From Planctomycetota bacterium (lineage in GTDB: Bacteria; Planctomycetota; Planctomycetia; Planctomycetales; Planctomycetaceae), in the NCBI GenBank assembly GCA_023429275.1, contig JAEYWB010000125.1:1-7096 (forward strand): 7,096 nucleotides of DNA, read 5' to 3'. The notes below the pieces were generated by a model, which saw only the letters and a program-made list of their open reading frames with translations, searched no databases and was not told where the DNA came from. Shown here piece by piece: positions 1 through 5,676 of the stretch. The position numbers and the translations under genes were made by a program. Within the stretch, counting starts at the first letter, position 1. Each line of letters opens with the position of its first letter.

Positions 1-503
1 TCCGCCGCTCCGAACAGGACCGGCTGGGCGGCACTGAACTGAAGGAACGACAGCGGCCGGACCGTCTCGAACCTCGCGAGCTTCCTCTGCCGCTCGTTGT
101 AGATCAGGATCCCGGCGTCGGCGAGACTCACCGCCATGTGATTGCCGTACGGAGTGACGGCGATGGCGAGGCAGGTGTCGGGGATCTCGGTGTCCCAGAC
201 CTGCTTGAGGTTCTGATCGATCCGCCGGACGACGTTGTCGCTGGTAATGACCGCTCCCCAGTCCCCCTTGTCGCTCCAGACCATCCGGTGGACGGGATTG
301 CGGGTCCGGGTCATCGAGAGGATCTTGCCGGCCCGGTCGATCCGCGTGATGGCCCCCGACTCGTCCGCGAGAAAGACTTCGCCGGTCTCCCGCGCAAGGG
401 CGAGAGCCGCGAGCTTGCCGTCGGTCGTGACGCTCCACTTGAGCCGCGGGGCGATTCCCTTTCCCTCTCGCAGCCAGTAGTCGTCCGGATTCTTGGCGGC
501 CAT
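1..503 (-). CDS. Beta-propeller-like (WD40/PQQ-type) protein, N-terminal part, cut by window edge
   Basis: This reading frame is open from an ATG at 503-501 to the left edge (167 codons plus 2 bases), so the C-terminus is missing. The start is well fixed because an in-frame TGA lies at 518-516, only four codons upstream. The protein has no signal peptide and should be cytoplasmic. It shows repeated short strands typical of beta-propeller blades: GEVFLADESGAITRIDRAGK at residues 41-60, a blade with MVWSDKGDWGAVITSDNVVR at 74-93, then AIAVTPYGNHMAVSLADAGI at 113-132. The spacing of about 40 residues and the pattern 'hydrophobic-D/T-G-hydrophobic' fit WD40 or quinoprotein-like repeats, but no clean WD dipeptide is seen, so the exact subfamily is open. 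No specific function can be assigned. No AGGAGG-like site precedes the ATG; the opposite sequence, TCCTCCTC, sits directly before it. It is transcribed away from the deacetylase gene at 842. Confidence 0.8.
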   Translation of the reverse strand, partial: MAAKNPDDYWLREGKGIAPRLKWSVTTDGKLAALALARETGEVFLADESGAITRIDRAGKILSMTRTRNPVHRMVWSDKGDWGAVITSDNVVRRIDQNLKQVWDTEIPDTCLAIAVTPYGNHMAVSLADAGILIYNERQRKLARFETVRPLSFLQFSAAQPVLFGAA

Positions 504-841
504 GAGGAGGATACGTCAGGGGAGTGTGAGCGGGCGCTGAGGCTGGACGAATGAGGTAACAGATTCGAAGAGGACATGCCAACCGCCGTGGGAGTTTCCC
601 CAGCGGTCAATGAAGATGAGCTGATACGCGCGTGTCCTTCCTCCTTGAGGGGGCGCATTCTGCCGCTGCCCGGATCTGTCGGCCACGGAGAACACGGATA
701 GCGCGGATGAGAGAATCTCTGCGAGTTTGACTGCCGCAGTCCGTCCCTCCAGGGACAGGCCGACCGCTTCGCGGTTTTGCGACTTGCGGTGTCGCACTAC
801 CCTGTAGGCGCTCGCCCCACCCCCGAAAGAGCCTCCCAGCG
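504..841. other. Divergent intergenic region, 338 bp
   Basis: This gap separates two divergent genes and should hold both promoters, but no convincing -35/-10 pair was found on either strand. A TTGACT at 727-732 is a good -35 match on the plus strand, without a -10 box at suitable distance. The right part (743-807) is a run of small hairpins listed separately. On the minus strand the frame ending at TGA 518-516 stays open far back, and its last ~45 codons (about 519-655) have C/G-rich third positions and read like protein (for example YQLIFIDRWGNSHGGWHVLF). It has no convincing start codon or ribosome-binding site, so it is described here as a possible gene remnant and not called as a gene. 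Sequence around 683-698 (CCACGGAGAACACGGA) resembles a short repetitive motif. Confidence 0.6.
743..807. repeat. Run of four small hairpins (palindromic extragenic element)
   Basis: Four inverted repeats follow one another with few bases between them: GTCCC/GGGAC (743-756), ACCGC-TTC-GCGGT (763-775), GCGAC/GTCGC (779-795) and CTAC-CCT-GTAG (797-807). The second is followed by TTTT (775-778). The run ends 34 bp before the deacetylase start. Such density is far more than expected by chance in 65 bp, even in GC-rich DNA. It looks like a dispersed extragenic palindromic element or a structured 5' leader of the deacetylase mRNA; the two cannot be told apart from one copy. Confidence 0.45.
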
Positions 842-1603
842 ATGTCGAAGCTTTCCAGCCCTCCCCGCGTTCTCGCGATCCACGCTCATCCGGACGACCT
901 GGAGTTTCAGTGCGCGGGGACACTCGCGCTCCTGAAGCAGCGGGGGTGCGAAATCCACATGGCGAACATGACGGCTGGCGACTGCGGGAGTGCCGAACTC
1001 TCGCCGGAAGAGATCTCGAACATCCGCCGCGAAGAGGGGCGCAAGGCGGCCGAACTCCTCGGGGCGGGGTTCACCTCCCTGGAGTTCAAGGACCTGCAGA
1101 TCTGCGTCGACAACGACAGCCGCCGCCGGGTCACCGAGGTGATCCGGCGGACGCGGCCCGACATCGTGATCACGGCGCCGCCGGTCGACTACATGTCCGA
1201 CCACGAGATGACGAGCCGGCTCGTCCGGGACGCGACATTCAACGCCTCGTGCCCCAACTACAAGACGCAGCAGTGGGACCCGGCCCCCGCCACCGAGCGG
1301 ATTCCCTATCTCTATTACGTCGACCCGCTCGAGGGGGTCGACTGGTTCGGCCAGCCGACAGCGTACGACTTCATCGTCGACATCACGACGACGTTCGATC
1401 TCAAGCTCGAGATGCTCGCCTGCCACGACAGCCAGCGGGCCTGGCTGCGTCGGCAGCACGGGCTGGATGAATACCTCGAAGGCTGCCGCCGGTGGAGCGC
1501 CCAGCGGGGCAAGGAGATCGGAGCTGCCTACGGCGAGGCCTATCGCCAACACCGCGGCCATCCGTACCCGCACGACAACGTGCTGGTGGAACTGATTGGC
1601 TGA
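842..1603 (+). CDS. PIG-L/LmbE family zinc-dependent deacetylase
   Basis: The 253-residue product is a PIG-L (LmbE-like) deacetylase, a family of zinc hydrolases that remove acetyl groups from N-acetylglucosamine-type substrates, as in MshB (mycothiol), BshB (bacillithiol) and GlcNAc-PI deacetylases. The N-terminal strand carries the signature HAHPDD (14-19): H16 and D19 are expected zinc ligands and D18 the general base. The third ligand should be H121 in YMSDHE (117-122). A family-typical KLEMLACHDSQ lies at 188-198. There is no signal peptide, so it acts in the cytoplasm. Length is normal for the family. The start at 842 places the signature about 14 residues in, as is usual; a weak purine stretch (GAAAGAG, 825-831) lies about 10 bp upstream. 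The family's usual HPDH reads MSDH here. The substrate cannot be told from sequence: bacillithiol synthesis, sugar or glycoconjugate deacetylation are all possible. The gene is monocistronic in the window, convergent with the regulator gene. Confidence 0.93.
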   Translation: MSKLSSPPRVLAIHAHPDDLEFQCAGTLALLKQRGCEIHMANMTAGDCGSAELSPEEISNIRREEGRKAAELLGAGFTSLEFKDLQICVDNDSRRRVTEVIRRTRPDIVITAPPVDYMSDHEMTSRLVRDATFNASCPNYKTQQWDPAPATERIPYLYYVDPLEGVDWFGQPTAYDFIVDITTTFDLKLEMLACHDSQRAWLRRQHGLDEYLEGCRRWSAQRGKEIGAAYGEAYRQHRGHPYPHDNVLVELIG

Positions 1604-1618
1604 GGAGTTTTTTTCGTA

Positions 1619-1719
1619 AGTTTTCAGTTTTCAGTTGTCAGTTTTCAGTAATCAGCCGGACGCTGTAATGGGCGCCTGAGAACTGATTACTGACAACTGA
1701 AAACTGACAACTGAAAACT
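1619..1719. repeat. Inverted pair of heptad arrays (unit NNNTCAG), long hairpin
   Basis: Two arms of five 7-bp units face each other. Left arm on the plus strand (1621-1655): TTTTCAG, TTTTCAG, TTGTCAG, TTTTCAG, TAATCAG. Right arm read on the minus strand (1717 down to 1683): TTTTCAG, TTGTCAG, TTTTCAG, TTGTCAG, TAATCAG. With the shared AG in front, the arms are 37 bp with three mismatches and a 27-nt loop (1656-1682), so a transcript of either strand can form a long stem. The element fills the gap between two convergent genes and includes the last bases of the regulator gene. A T7 run (1608-1614) lies before the left arm and not after either arm, so it is not a classical intrinsic terminator, though it may still stop or insulate transcription from both sides. 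Confidence 0.9.
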
Positions 1720-2347
1720 ACCGGTAACTCACGACGAGAAAAATCGTTGCCTGACCCCGGCCGATGTTTTCGATCTGGTGGGCGACGTCGGCCGGGTAGG
1801 TCGCTGAGTCCCCTTTCGTCAGTTCCGACGTGTCCTTGGCCGAGACGATCCGGACCTTCCCCTGGACGACTGTCAGGAACTCGCGCGTCCGGGGGAAGTG
1901 GGGAGCACTGATCAGGGCGGCTCCCTCGCCGAGCACGAGCTCGTAGAACTCGGTGTCTTTCTCGAGATGAAGCGGCGAGAGGGTCCGCAGCGTCACCTGT
2001 TCATCGGAGCGGAAGGTGTGGGCCGGGTCGTTTCCGCGGACGACGTGGATCGTCGAGCCCCGCTTCGGGCCATGCTCGACGAACTCGCCGATCGACAGTT
2101 CGAACGCCTCGGCGATCCGCAGCGTGACCCCGAGCGTCGGGTTCGCCAGGCCCCGCTCGATCTGGCTCAGCATCGAACGGCTCACCCCGCAGGCGGCCGA
2201 GAGCCGCTCGAGCGACCAGCCCCGCTCGGACCGAAGATTCTTGATCCGCTGGCTCAGCTGCGAACCGACCGATTCCGAAGAGGAGGGAGCGGCCGAGGCA
2301 ACAGGCAAGGAGGCGTCGTTCTCTTCGGAGGAGGAGCGTCTGGCCAT
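1718..2347 (-). CDS. XRE-family HTH regulator with C-terminal cupin domain
   Basis: The 209-residue protein starts with a Ser/Ala-rich, probably disordered tail (1-28), followed by an HTH_3 (Cro/CI-type) DNA-binding domain at about 31-89, with helix-turn-helix core [20 protein letters not shown] (46-65) and the family-typical '[14 protein letters not shown]'. A cupin_2 beta-barrel follows at about 130-207 ([19 protein letters not shown] near 149-167, [10 protein letters not shown] near 185-194). This architecture is that of small-ligand-sensing XRE-cupin regulators of catabolic genes. The metal-binding cupin motif is partly present (H150, E156, H190), so metal binding is possible. It is divergent from tdh with 172 bp between the starts, so control of tdh and of itself is the natural inference. 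No Shine-Dalgarno site is seen before the ATG (TTGAACAATG). The TAG stop (1720-1718) lies exactly at the edge of the heptad repeat. The regulator class is sure; the ligand and target are inferred. Confidence 0.92.
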   Translation of the reverse strand: MARRSSSEENDASLPVASAAPSSSESVGSQLSQRIKNLRSERGWSLERLSAACGVSRSMLSQIERGLANPTLGVTLRIAEAFELSIGEFVEHGPKRGSTIHVVRGNDPAHTFRSDEQVTLRTLSPLHLEKDTEFYELVLGEGAALISAPHFPRTREFLTVVQGKVRIVSAKDTSELTKGDSATYPADVAHQIENIGRGQATIFLVVSYR

Positions 2348-2371
2348 TGTTCAATATCGTGGATGGATGTC

Positions 2372-2400
2372 TTGCATAGAAGATGTGATCGTTCTAGAAT
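2372..2400 (+). promoter_or_regulatory. Candidate sigma70-type promoter of tdh with overlapping palindrome
   Basis: TTGCAT (2372-2377) and TAGAAT (2395-2400) are separated by 17 bp. The -10 box matches TATAAT at five of six positions; the -35 box matches only the TTG. An 8-bp perfect palindrome, TTCTAGAA (2392-2399), overlaps the -10 box, a position where a dimeric repressor such as the divergent HTH-cupin protein would block polymerase. This is a prediction from one sequence. Planctomycete promoter consensus is not well known, and the palindrome could be chance. Confidence 0.35.
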
Positions 2401-2413
2401 ACGGCTCGCCCAC

Positions 2414-2469
2414 CCTGCCGAGAAGGAGCAATCGGCGGCGGAGTGCTACCGTGCGCCGAGATTGCACGG
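2414..2469 (+). promoter_or_regulatory. Structured leader of tdh with two hairpins
   Basis: Between the candidate promoter and the tdh start lie two inverted repeats. The first pairs GCCGA (2417-2421) with TCGGC (2432-2436), extendable by one G-U and one C-G pair. The second pairs CCGTGC (2449-2454) with GCACGG (2464-2469) around a 9-nt loop. That loop contains GCCGAG (2455-2460), a second copy of the first stem's left side, so TCGGC could pair with either copy. There is no match that I recognise to a known riboswitch. A role as attenuator is speculative. Confidence 0.25.
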
Positions 2470-2519
2470 CTAATGTCCCCGCGACGGCCTCTTCTCTTCC
2501 GCCCTTTCGCAGCACGAAT

Positions 2520-3551
2520 ATGAAAGCACTGGTCAAGCGTCATTCGCAGCCCGGTCTCTGGCTGGAGAATGTTCCCGAGCCGCGAGTGGGGGTCAACGAC
2601 GTCCTCATCCGCGTCGACCGGACGGGAATCTGCGGCACGGACGTCCACATCTACAACTGGGATGCCTGGGCTCAAAAGACGATCCCGGTCCCGATGGTCG
2701 TCGGACATGAGTTCGTCGGCGAGATCGTCGAGGTCGGGACCAACGTCCACGACTTCTTCCCCGGCGAAGTCGTCAGCGGCGAAGGACACGTCGTCTGCGG
2801 TCACTGCCGCAACTGCCTGGCGGGACGGCGACACCTGTGTGCCCGGACCGAGGGGATCGGCGTCAATCGCCCCGGGGCCTTCGCCGAGTACATCGCTGTT
2901 CCCCAGACGAACGTCTGGCATCACGATCCCAGCATCGACCGCGACATCGCCAGTATTTTCGATCCGTTCGGCAACGCGGTCCATACCGCCCTGTCGTTCG
3001 ACCTCCTCGGCGAGGACGTGCTGATCACCGGCGCCGGTCCGATCGGCTGCATGGCGACCGCCATCGCGCAGTACGCCGGGGCCCGGTACGTCGTCGTGAC
3101 GGACGTCAACCCGTGGCGGCTCGAGCTTGCCAGGACGATGGGAGCGACGCGGGTCGTCGATGTCCGAAGCGAGACGCTTCAGGACGTTCAGAAGCATCTC
3201 GGCATGAAGGAGGGTTTCGACGTCGGCCTCGAGATGTCGGGCAACCCCGCCGCCTTCCGGGACATGATCGCCAACATGGCGCACGGCGGAAAGATCGCGA
3301 TGCTCGGCATCCCCGAGAAGGAAATGTCGATCGACTGGAACGCGGTCGTGTTCAATATGCTGACGATCAAGGGGATCTACGGCCGGGAGATGTACGAGAC
3401 CTGGTACAAGATGACCGTCATGCTCCAGGGGGGCCTCAAGATCGCCCCGGTCATCACCCACCGCTTCCACGCGACCGAGTTCGAACAGGGCTTTGAAGTG
3501 ATGCGGAGCGGCAAGTCGGGGAAAGTGATCCTGGACTGGAAGGGGATGTGA
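2520..3551 (+). CDS. tdh: L-threonine 3-dehydrogenase
   Basis: The 343-residue product is a zinc-dependent medium-chain dehydrogenase that oxidises L-threonine with NAD+ to 2-amino-3-ketobutyrate, the first step of threonine breakdown to glycine and acetyl-CoA. It is cytoplasmic. It can be aligned by memory with E. coli Tdh (341 residues) nearly end to end. Catalytic zinc ligands C38, H63 and E64 are in [13 protein letters not shown] and VVGHEF; the structural zinc has C93, C96, C99 and C107 (VVCGHCRNC...HLC). [20 protein letters not shown] (146-165) is a strong Tdh signature. The Rossmann fold starts at GAGPIG (171-176), with D195 (VVTDVN) placed to bind the NAD ribose. ATG 2520 is chosen because MKALVK matches the family's N-terminus; the frame stays open far upstream, but that part overlaps the regulator gene on the other strand. 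No Shine-Dalgarno site is seen. The usual partner kbl (ketobutyrate CoA ligase) is absent here. Expression is probably controlled by the divergent HTH-cupin regulator. Confidence 0.97.
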   Translation: MKALVKRHSQPGLWLENVPEPRVGVNDVLIRVDRTGICGTDVHIYNWDAWAQKTIPVPMVVGHEFVGEIVEVGTNVHDFFPGEVVSGEGHVVCGHCRNCLAGRRHLCARTEGIGVNRPGAFAEYIAVPQTNVWHHDPSIDRDIASIFDPFGNAVHTALSFDLLGEDVLITGAGPIGCMATAIAQYAGARYVVVTDVNPWRLELARTMGATRVVDVRSETLQDVQKHLGMKEGFDVGLEMSGNPAAFRDMIANMAHGGKIAMLGIPEKEMSIDWNAVVFNMLTIKGIYGREMYETWYKMTVMLQGGLKIAPVITHRFHATEFEQGFEVMRSGKSGKVILDWKGM

Positions 3552-3560
3552 GGGAAATCG

Positions 3561-3692
3561 CTTTCAGCGATCAGCGATCAGCGATCAGACTGGATCGTTC
3601 GAGATTCGAACTCGACGTCCAGCTCGCAAAGTTGAGCGGCACGCGTTTCGTTCATCGCGGTCTGCTGACAGCTGACCGCTGATAGCAGACAG
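3561..3692. repeat. Second inverted heptad array (unit NNNTCAG) at convergent gene ends
   Basis: The left arm on the plus strand (3561-3588) is CTTTCAG followed by three exact CGATCAG units. The right arm read on the minus strand (3692 down to 3665) is CTGTCTG, CTATCAG, CGGTCAG, CTGTCAG. The arms are 28 bp each and pair imperfectly (about six mismatches) across a 76-nt loop. Inside the loop a perfect GTTCGA-GAT-TCGAAC hairpin (3597-3611) is enclosed by CTGGA/TCCAG (3590-3594 with 3618-3622). The unit has the same period and the same TCAG core as the array at 1619-1719, with different variable bases. The element fills the space between tdh and the TPR gene. It has no U-tract, so a standard intrinsic terminator is not supported. 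Confidence 0.8.
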
Positions 3693-5381
3693 CTACCTCC
3701 CTGGCTGACACAGGCACGACGAGCGGATCGTGATGTCCGAGTCGCGCCAGGCCTCTTCGAACCGCTTCTGCACTTCGGCGAACTCCGGCTTCCCCTGGAG
3801 CTCCAGGCTTCGCGAGAGACCGAGGAGCGACCAGCCGTTGTTCGGCAGGCGGGCGAGGTCTTCGCGGTAGACCTTCTCTGCTTCGGCGAACTGGCCATCG
3901 ACGAGGAGCGTCGCCCCGAGGGCGTGCCGGACCGGGTGAATCCAGTCGGGGGGCTCCGAGTAGCGGAGCTTGTCTTCCCGCTTCACCGCTTCCCGGAGAT
4001 GAGCGAGACCCGCTTCGGTCTTTCCCGCCCGGACGAGGATCTCTCCTTCGAGAAGCTCTTCGGCGACGCCGAGAATGTCGGCTGCGGGATTGTTGCCGAT
4101 GAACGACTCCTTCGGCACATTCCCCTTCGCTTCGAGGAACTTCCGCTGTTCCTCCCGGGCGGCCTGGACCTCTCCCTTGGCGGCCAGGGCGATCCCGCGG
4201 GCACAGAGACGCATCGTCCGGGCCATCGGGAGGTACTCCGCCGGCTCGGGGACCGCGAGGACTTCGTCCCATCGTCCGAAGCGGATCAGGACCTCGATCG
4301 GCATCGGGGCGAAGTTGTCGGCGAGGAGCGGGTTCTCGCGAGCCCAGTCCTTCGGCATCTCCTCGATCATGGCGTTGATCGTCTCGATCGCGAGGGCGCT
4401 CTGTCCCCGCATCATCGCCGCGAAGGCGAGCATGTGGCGGTTATGGGCCATGTAGATCCGGTAGAACCCCTGCTGAGACGAGCGTTCCCGGTAGCGGCGG
4501 TCGGCCTCGATCGCCATCCGGTTCGATTCGATCGCCTGCGCCCAGCGGCCGGTCCGGACGTCGATGTGCGACGGCATGTGGACCATGTGGCCGAGGCCAG
4601 GCATGAGGGTCCGCAGGCGGTTGGCCGGAGCGACCGCCTTATGCGGCTGCGGCGAGGCCTCGACCGCGTGAATGTAGAGGTGCAGTCCCAGCGGATGCTC
4701 GGGGTTCTGCGTGAGGACGGCTTCAAGGGTCGCGACGACCTCGTCCGTTCCGGGCTGCGCGGCGCCGTCGGCGGTCCAGAGATCCCAGGGGCGGAGGTCC
4801 ATGAGGGACTCGGCGAAGAGCGCCCCCACGTCCGCATCTTCCGGGTGAGCCTTCCAGACCTTTCGCATGGCGGCGGCGTACGCTTCGTCGAGCGGCTTTC
4901 GGTCTTCCGGCGGGGACTCGGCGTATCGGGCGGCGAGCGCCTCGATCAGTTCCTCTTCGATCGGCCTCTTTCCCTTGGCCGCGCGGGCTTTCACGAGGGC
5001 CTCCCAGGCGGCTTTCGACCGCTCGGGGGGCATGAACGGATTGTTGATGTGCGGGCCGCTGGCGACCGAGATTCCCCACCAGGCCATGCCGCACTCGGGA
5101 TCGAGCCGCGCGGCCTCTTTGAACGAGCGGATCGCCTCGTCGTGATTGAAGGCGTACAGGAACGCCAGTCCCTGGTTGAAATAGACCTGTGCGTCGGCCG
5201 AGCGGGTCGTGACCGTCCGCCGGTGCGTCCCGAGTCCGTCGAACCGGGGGACCATCGGCTCTGTATCGAGCGGGCAGACCGAATCGTCCGCCGCGGCCAG
5301 GCCACCGACGAGAATCCCCAGCAGGACACCGAGGAATCCTCCTGTCATGGATCGACTGTGTCGTGTTTTGATGCGGATCAT
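3693..5381 (-). CDS. Exported TPR-type protein with conserved-looking His-rich core, function unknown
   Basis: The 562-residue product has an N-terminal signal peptide: basic residues (R3, K5, R7, R10), a hydrophobic stretch (about 15-29) and likely cleavage near GLAAADD (27-33), so it should be exported. A TPR unit follows at about 62-106 (VYFNQGLAFLYAFNHDEAIR, then LDPECGMAWWGIS), and TPR-like helices continue to about residue 545, with the last clear pair at 482-525. The middle holds many histidines in short motifs: LHLYIHAVE (233-241), GHMVHMPSHI (264-273) and YMAHNRHM (310-317). These are unlike plain TPR scaffold residues and could form a metal or ligand site. The C-terminus carries a Cys-x-Cys (SSCLC, 554-558). 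I know related long TPR proteins in many environmental bacteria but no established function. The ATG at 5381 is preferred over the Met at residue 12 because of a good ribosome-binding site. The TAG stop touches the heptad repeat. Confidence 0.9.
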   Translation of the reverse strand: MIRIKTRHSRSMTGGFLGVLLGILVGGLAAADDSVCPLDTEPMVPRFDGLGTHRRTVTTRSADAQVYFNQGLAFLYAFNHDEAIRSFKEAARLDPECGMAWWGISVASGPHINNPFMPPERSKAAWEALVKARAAKGKRPIEEELIEALAARYAESPPEDRKPLDEAYAAAMRKVWKAHPEDADVGALFAESLMDLRPWDLWTADGAAQPGTDEVVATLEAVLTQNPEHPLGLHLYIHAVEASPQPHKAVAPANRLRTLMPGLGHMVHMPSHIDVRTGRWAQAIESNRMAIEADRRYRERSSQQGFYRIYMAHNRHMLAFAAMMRGQSALAIETINAMIEEMPKDWARENPLLADNFAPMPIEVLIRFGRWDEVLAVPEPAEYLPMARTMRLCARGIALAAKGEVQAAREEQRKFLEAKGNVPKESFIGNNPAADILGVAEELLEGEILVRAGKTEAGLAHLREAVKREDKLRYSEPPDWIHPVRHALGATLLVDGQFAEAEKVYREDLARLPNNGWSLLGLSRSLELQGKPEFAEVQKRFEEAWRDSDITIRSSCLCQPGR

Positions 5382-5388
5382 CCAGTTG

Positions 5389-5396
5389 CTCCCTTT
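5389..5396 (-). promoter_or_regulatory. Shine-Dalgarno site of the TPR gene
   Basis: On the minus strand AAAGGGAG lies 7 nt before the ATG at 5381. It is the only strong Shine-Dalgarno site in this window and decides the start in favour of 5381 over the internal Met codon at 5348-5346. Confidence 0.7.
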
Positions 5397-5561
5397 AGTG
5401 CCGTATCATTTTGCGAGATCCCGGGGACGGTCCGATTGCGAACAACAGCCCTCCCGCCGTGGTCCTCCGTCTCATACGGGGCTGTGCGCTGGTGTTACAG
5501 TTCGATGAGGCCGCATCAGAGAGTCGAGAGCCACCGGTGCAGACTGGCCCCGGAGAGCCTA

Positions 5562-5573
5562 CTCCGCGCGGAG
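5562..5573. promoter_or_regulatory. 12-bp perfect palindrome, possible operator
   Basis: CTCCGCGCGGAG is its own reverse complement over 12 bp and lies 181 bp upstream of the TPR gene start. With no loop it suits a dimeric DNA-binding protein better than an RNA hairpin. GC-rich palindromes of this size can arise by chance, and the binding protein is unknown. Confidence 0.25.
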
Positions 5574-5588
5574 CCGATCGAACGTCTC

Positions 5589-5622
5589 CTTTCGCAGGGC
5601 GAATGACGACTTTCGCAGGGCG
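5589..5622. repeat. 13-bp direct repeat, offset 21 bp, with small hairpin
   Basis: CTTTCGCAGGGCG occurs at 5589-5601 and again at 5610-5622, a spacing of 21 bp or about two helical turns. The first copy also forms a hairpin TTCGC-AGG-GCGAA (5591-5603). The match ends sharply on both sides. It could be the remains of a short tandem repeat, a pair of protein-binding sites on the same helix face, or a piece of a dispersed repeat. Confidence 0.6.
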
Positions 5623-5676
5623 CACCGGGCCGGATCGGCATCGTACCAGTGTCGCCCCGGCCACGCGCTCGCGGCG

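Larger units (their letters stand above)
5382..5676. other. Intergenic region between the kinase and TPR genes, 295 bp
   Basis: Both flanking genes are on the minus strand, so this gap holds the end of the kinase transcript and probably the TPR gene's own promoter. No U-tract terminator and no clear -35/-10 pair were found. It contains the palindromes CACCGGTG (5532-5539) and CTCCGCGCGGAG (5562-5573), the repeat pair at 5589-5622 and the ribosome-binding site. Open frames through it look like by-products of high GC and no gene is called. Confidence 0.6.

Noticed and set aside
727..755. A sigma70 promoter for the deacetylase gene with TTGACT as -35 box.
   Set aside because: No TATAAT-like hexamer occurs 16 to 18 bp downstream; that place is taken by a GC-rich hairpin.
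797..1573. A 258-codon minus-strand frame whose N-terminus looks like a signal peptide.
   Set aside because: It lies opposite the PIG-L deacetylase, which has full family motifs. The hydrophobic start is a by-product of the complementary codons.
1608..1655. Intrinsic terminator after the deacetylase gene because of a T7 run and a hairpin.
   Set aside because: The T-run precedes the hairpin on the plus strand and reads as an A-run after it on the minus strand, so neither direction has the required order.
2016..2519. An upstream in-frame extension of tdh giving a 511-residue protein.
   Set aside because: The extension overlaps the regulator gene on the other strand, and the Tdh family starts at MKAL, which is found at 2520.
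3591..3622. A tRNA T-arm-like sequence (GTTCGAATC on the minus strand), possible tRNA or attachment-site remnant.
   Set aside because: No matching acceptor strand or anticodon arm is found at the right distance. The sequence is explained by the perfect GTTCGA/TCGAAC hairpin within the repeat loop.
1619..3692. CRISPR-like array.
   Set aside because: The units are 7 bp, directly adjacent and without spacers, and there are no cas genes in the window.
3924..5606. A 560-codon open frame on the plus strand.
   Set aside because: It is antisense to the TPR gene over most of its length, is rich in Arg/Gly/Asp and has no recognisable domain. GC-rich third positions in the real gene remove stops from the opposite strand.
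5395..5664. An 89-codon minus-strand frame in the gap before the TPR gene.
   Set aside because: It runs through the direct repeats and the palindrome, has Arg/Ser/Gly-rich composition, and shows no domain or ribosome-binding site.
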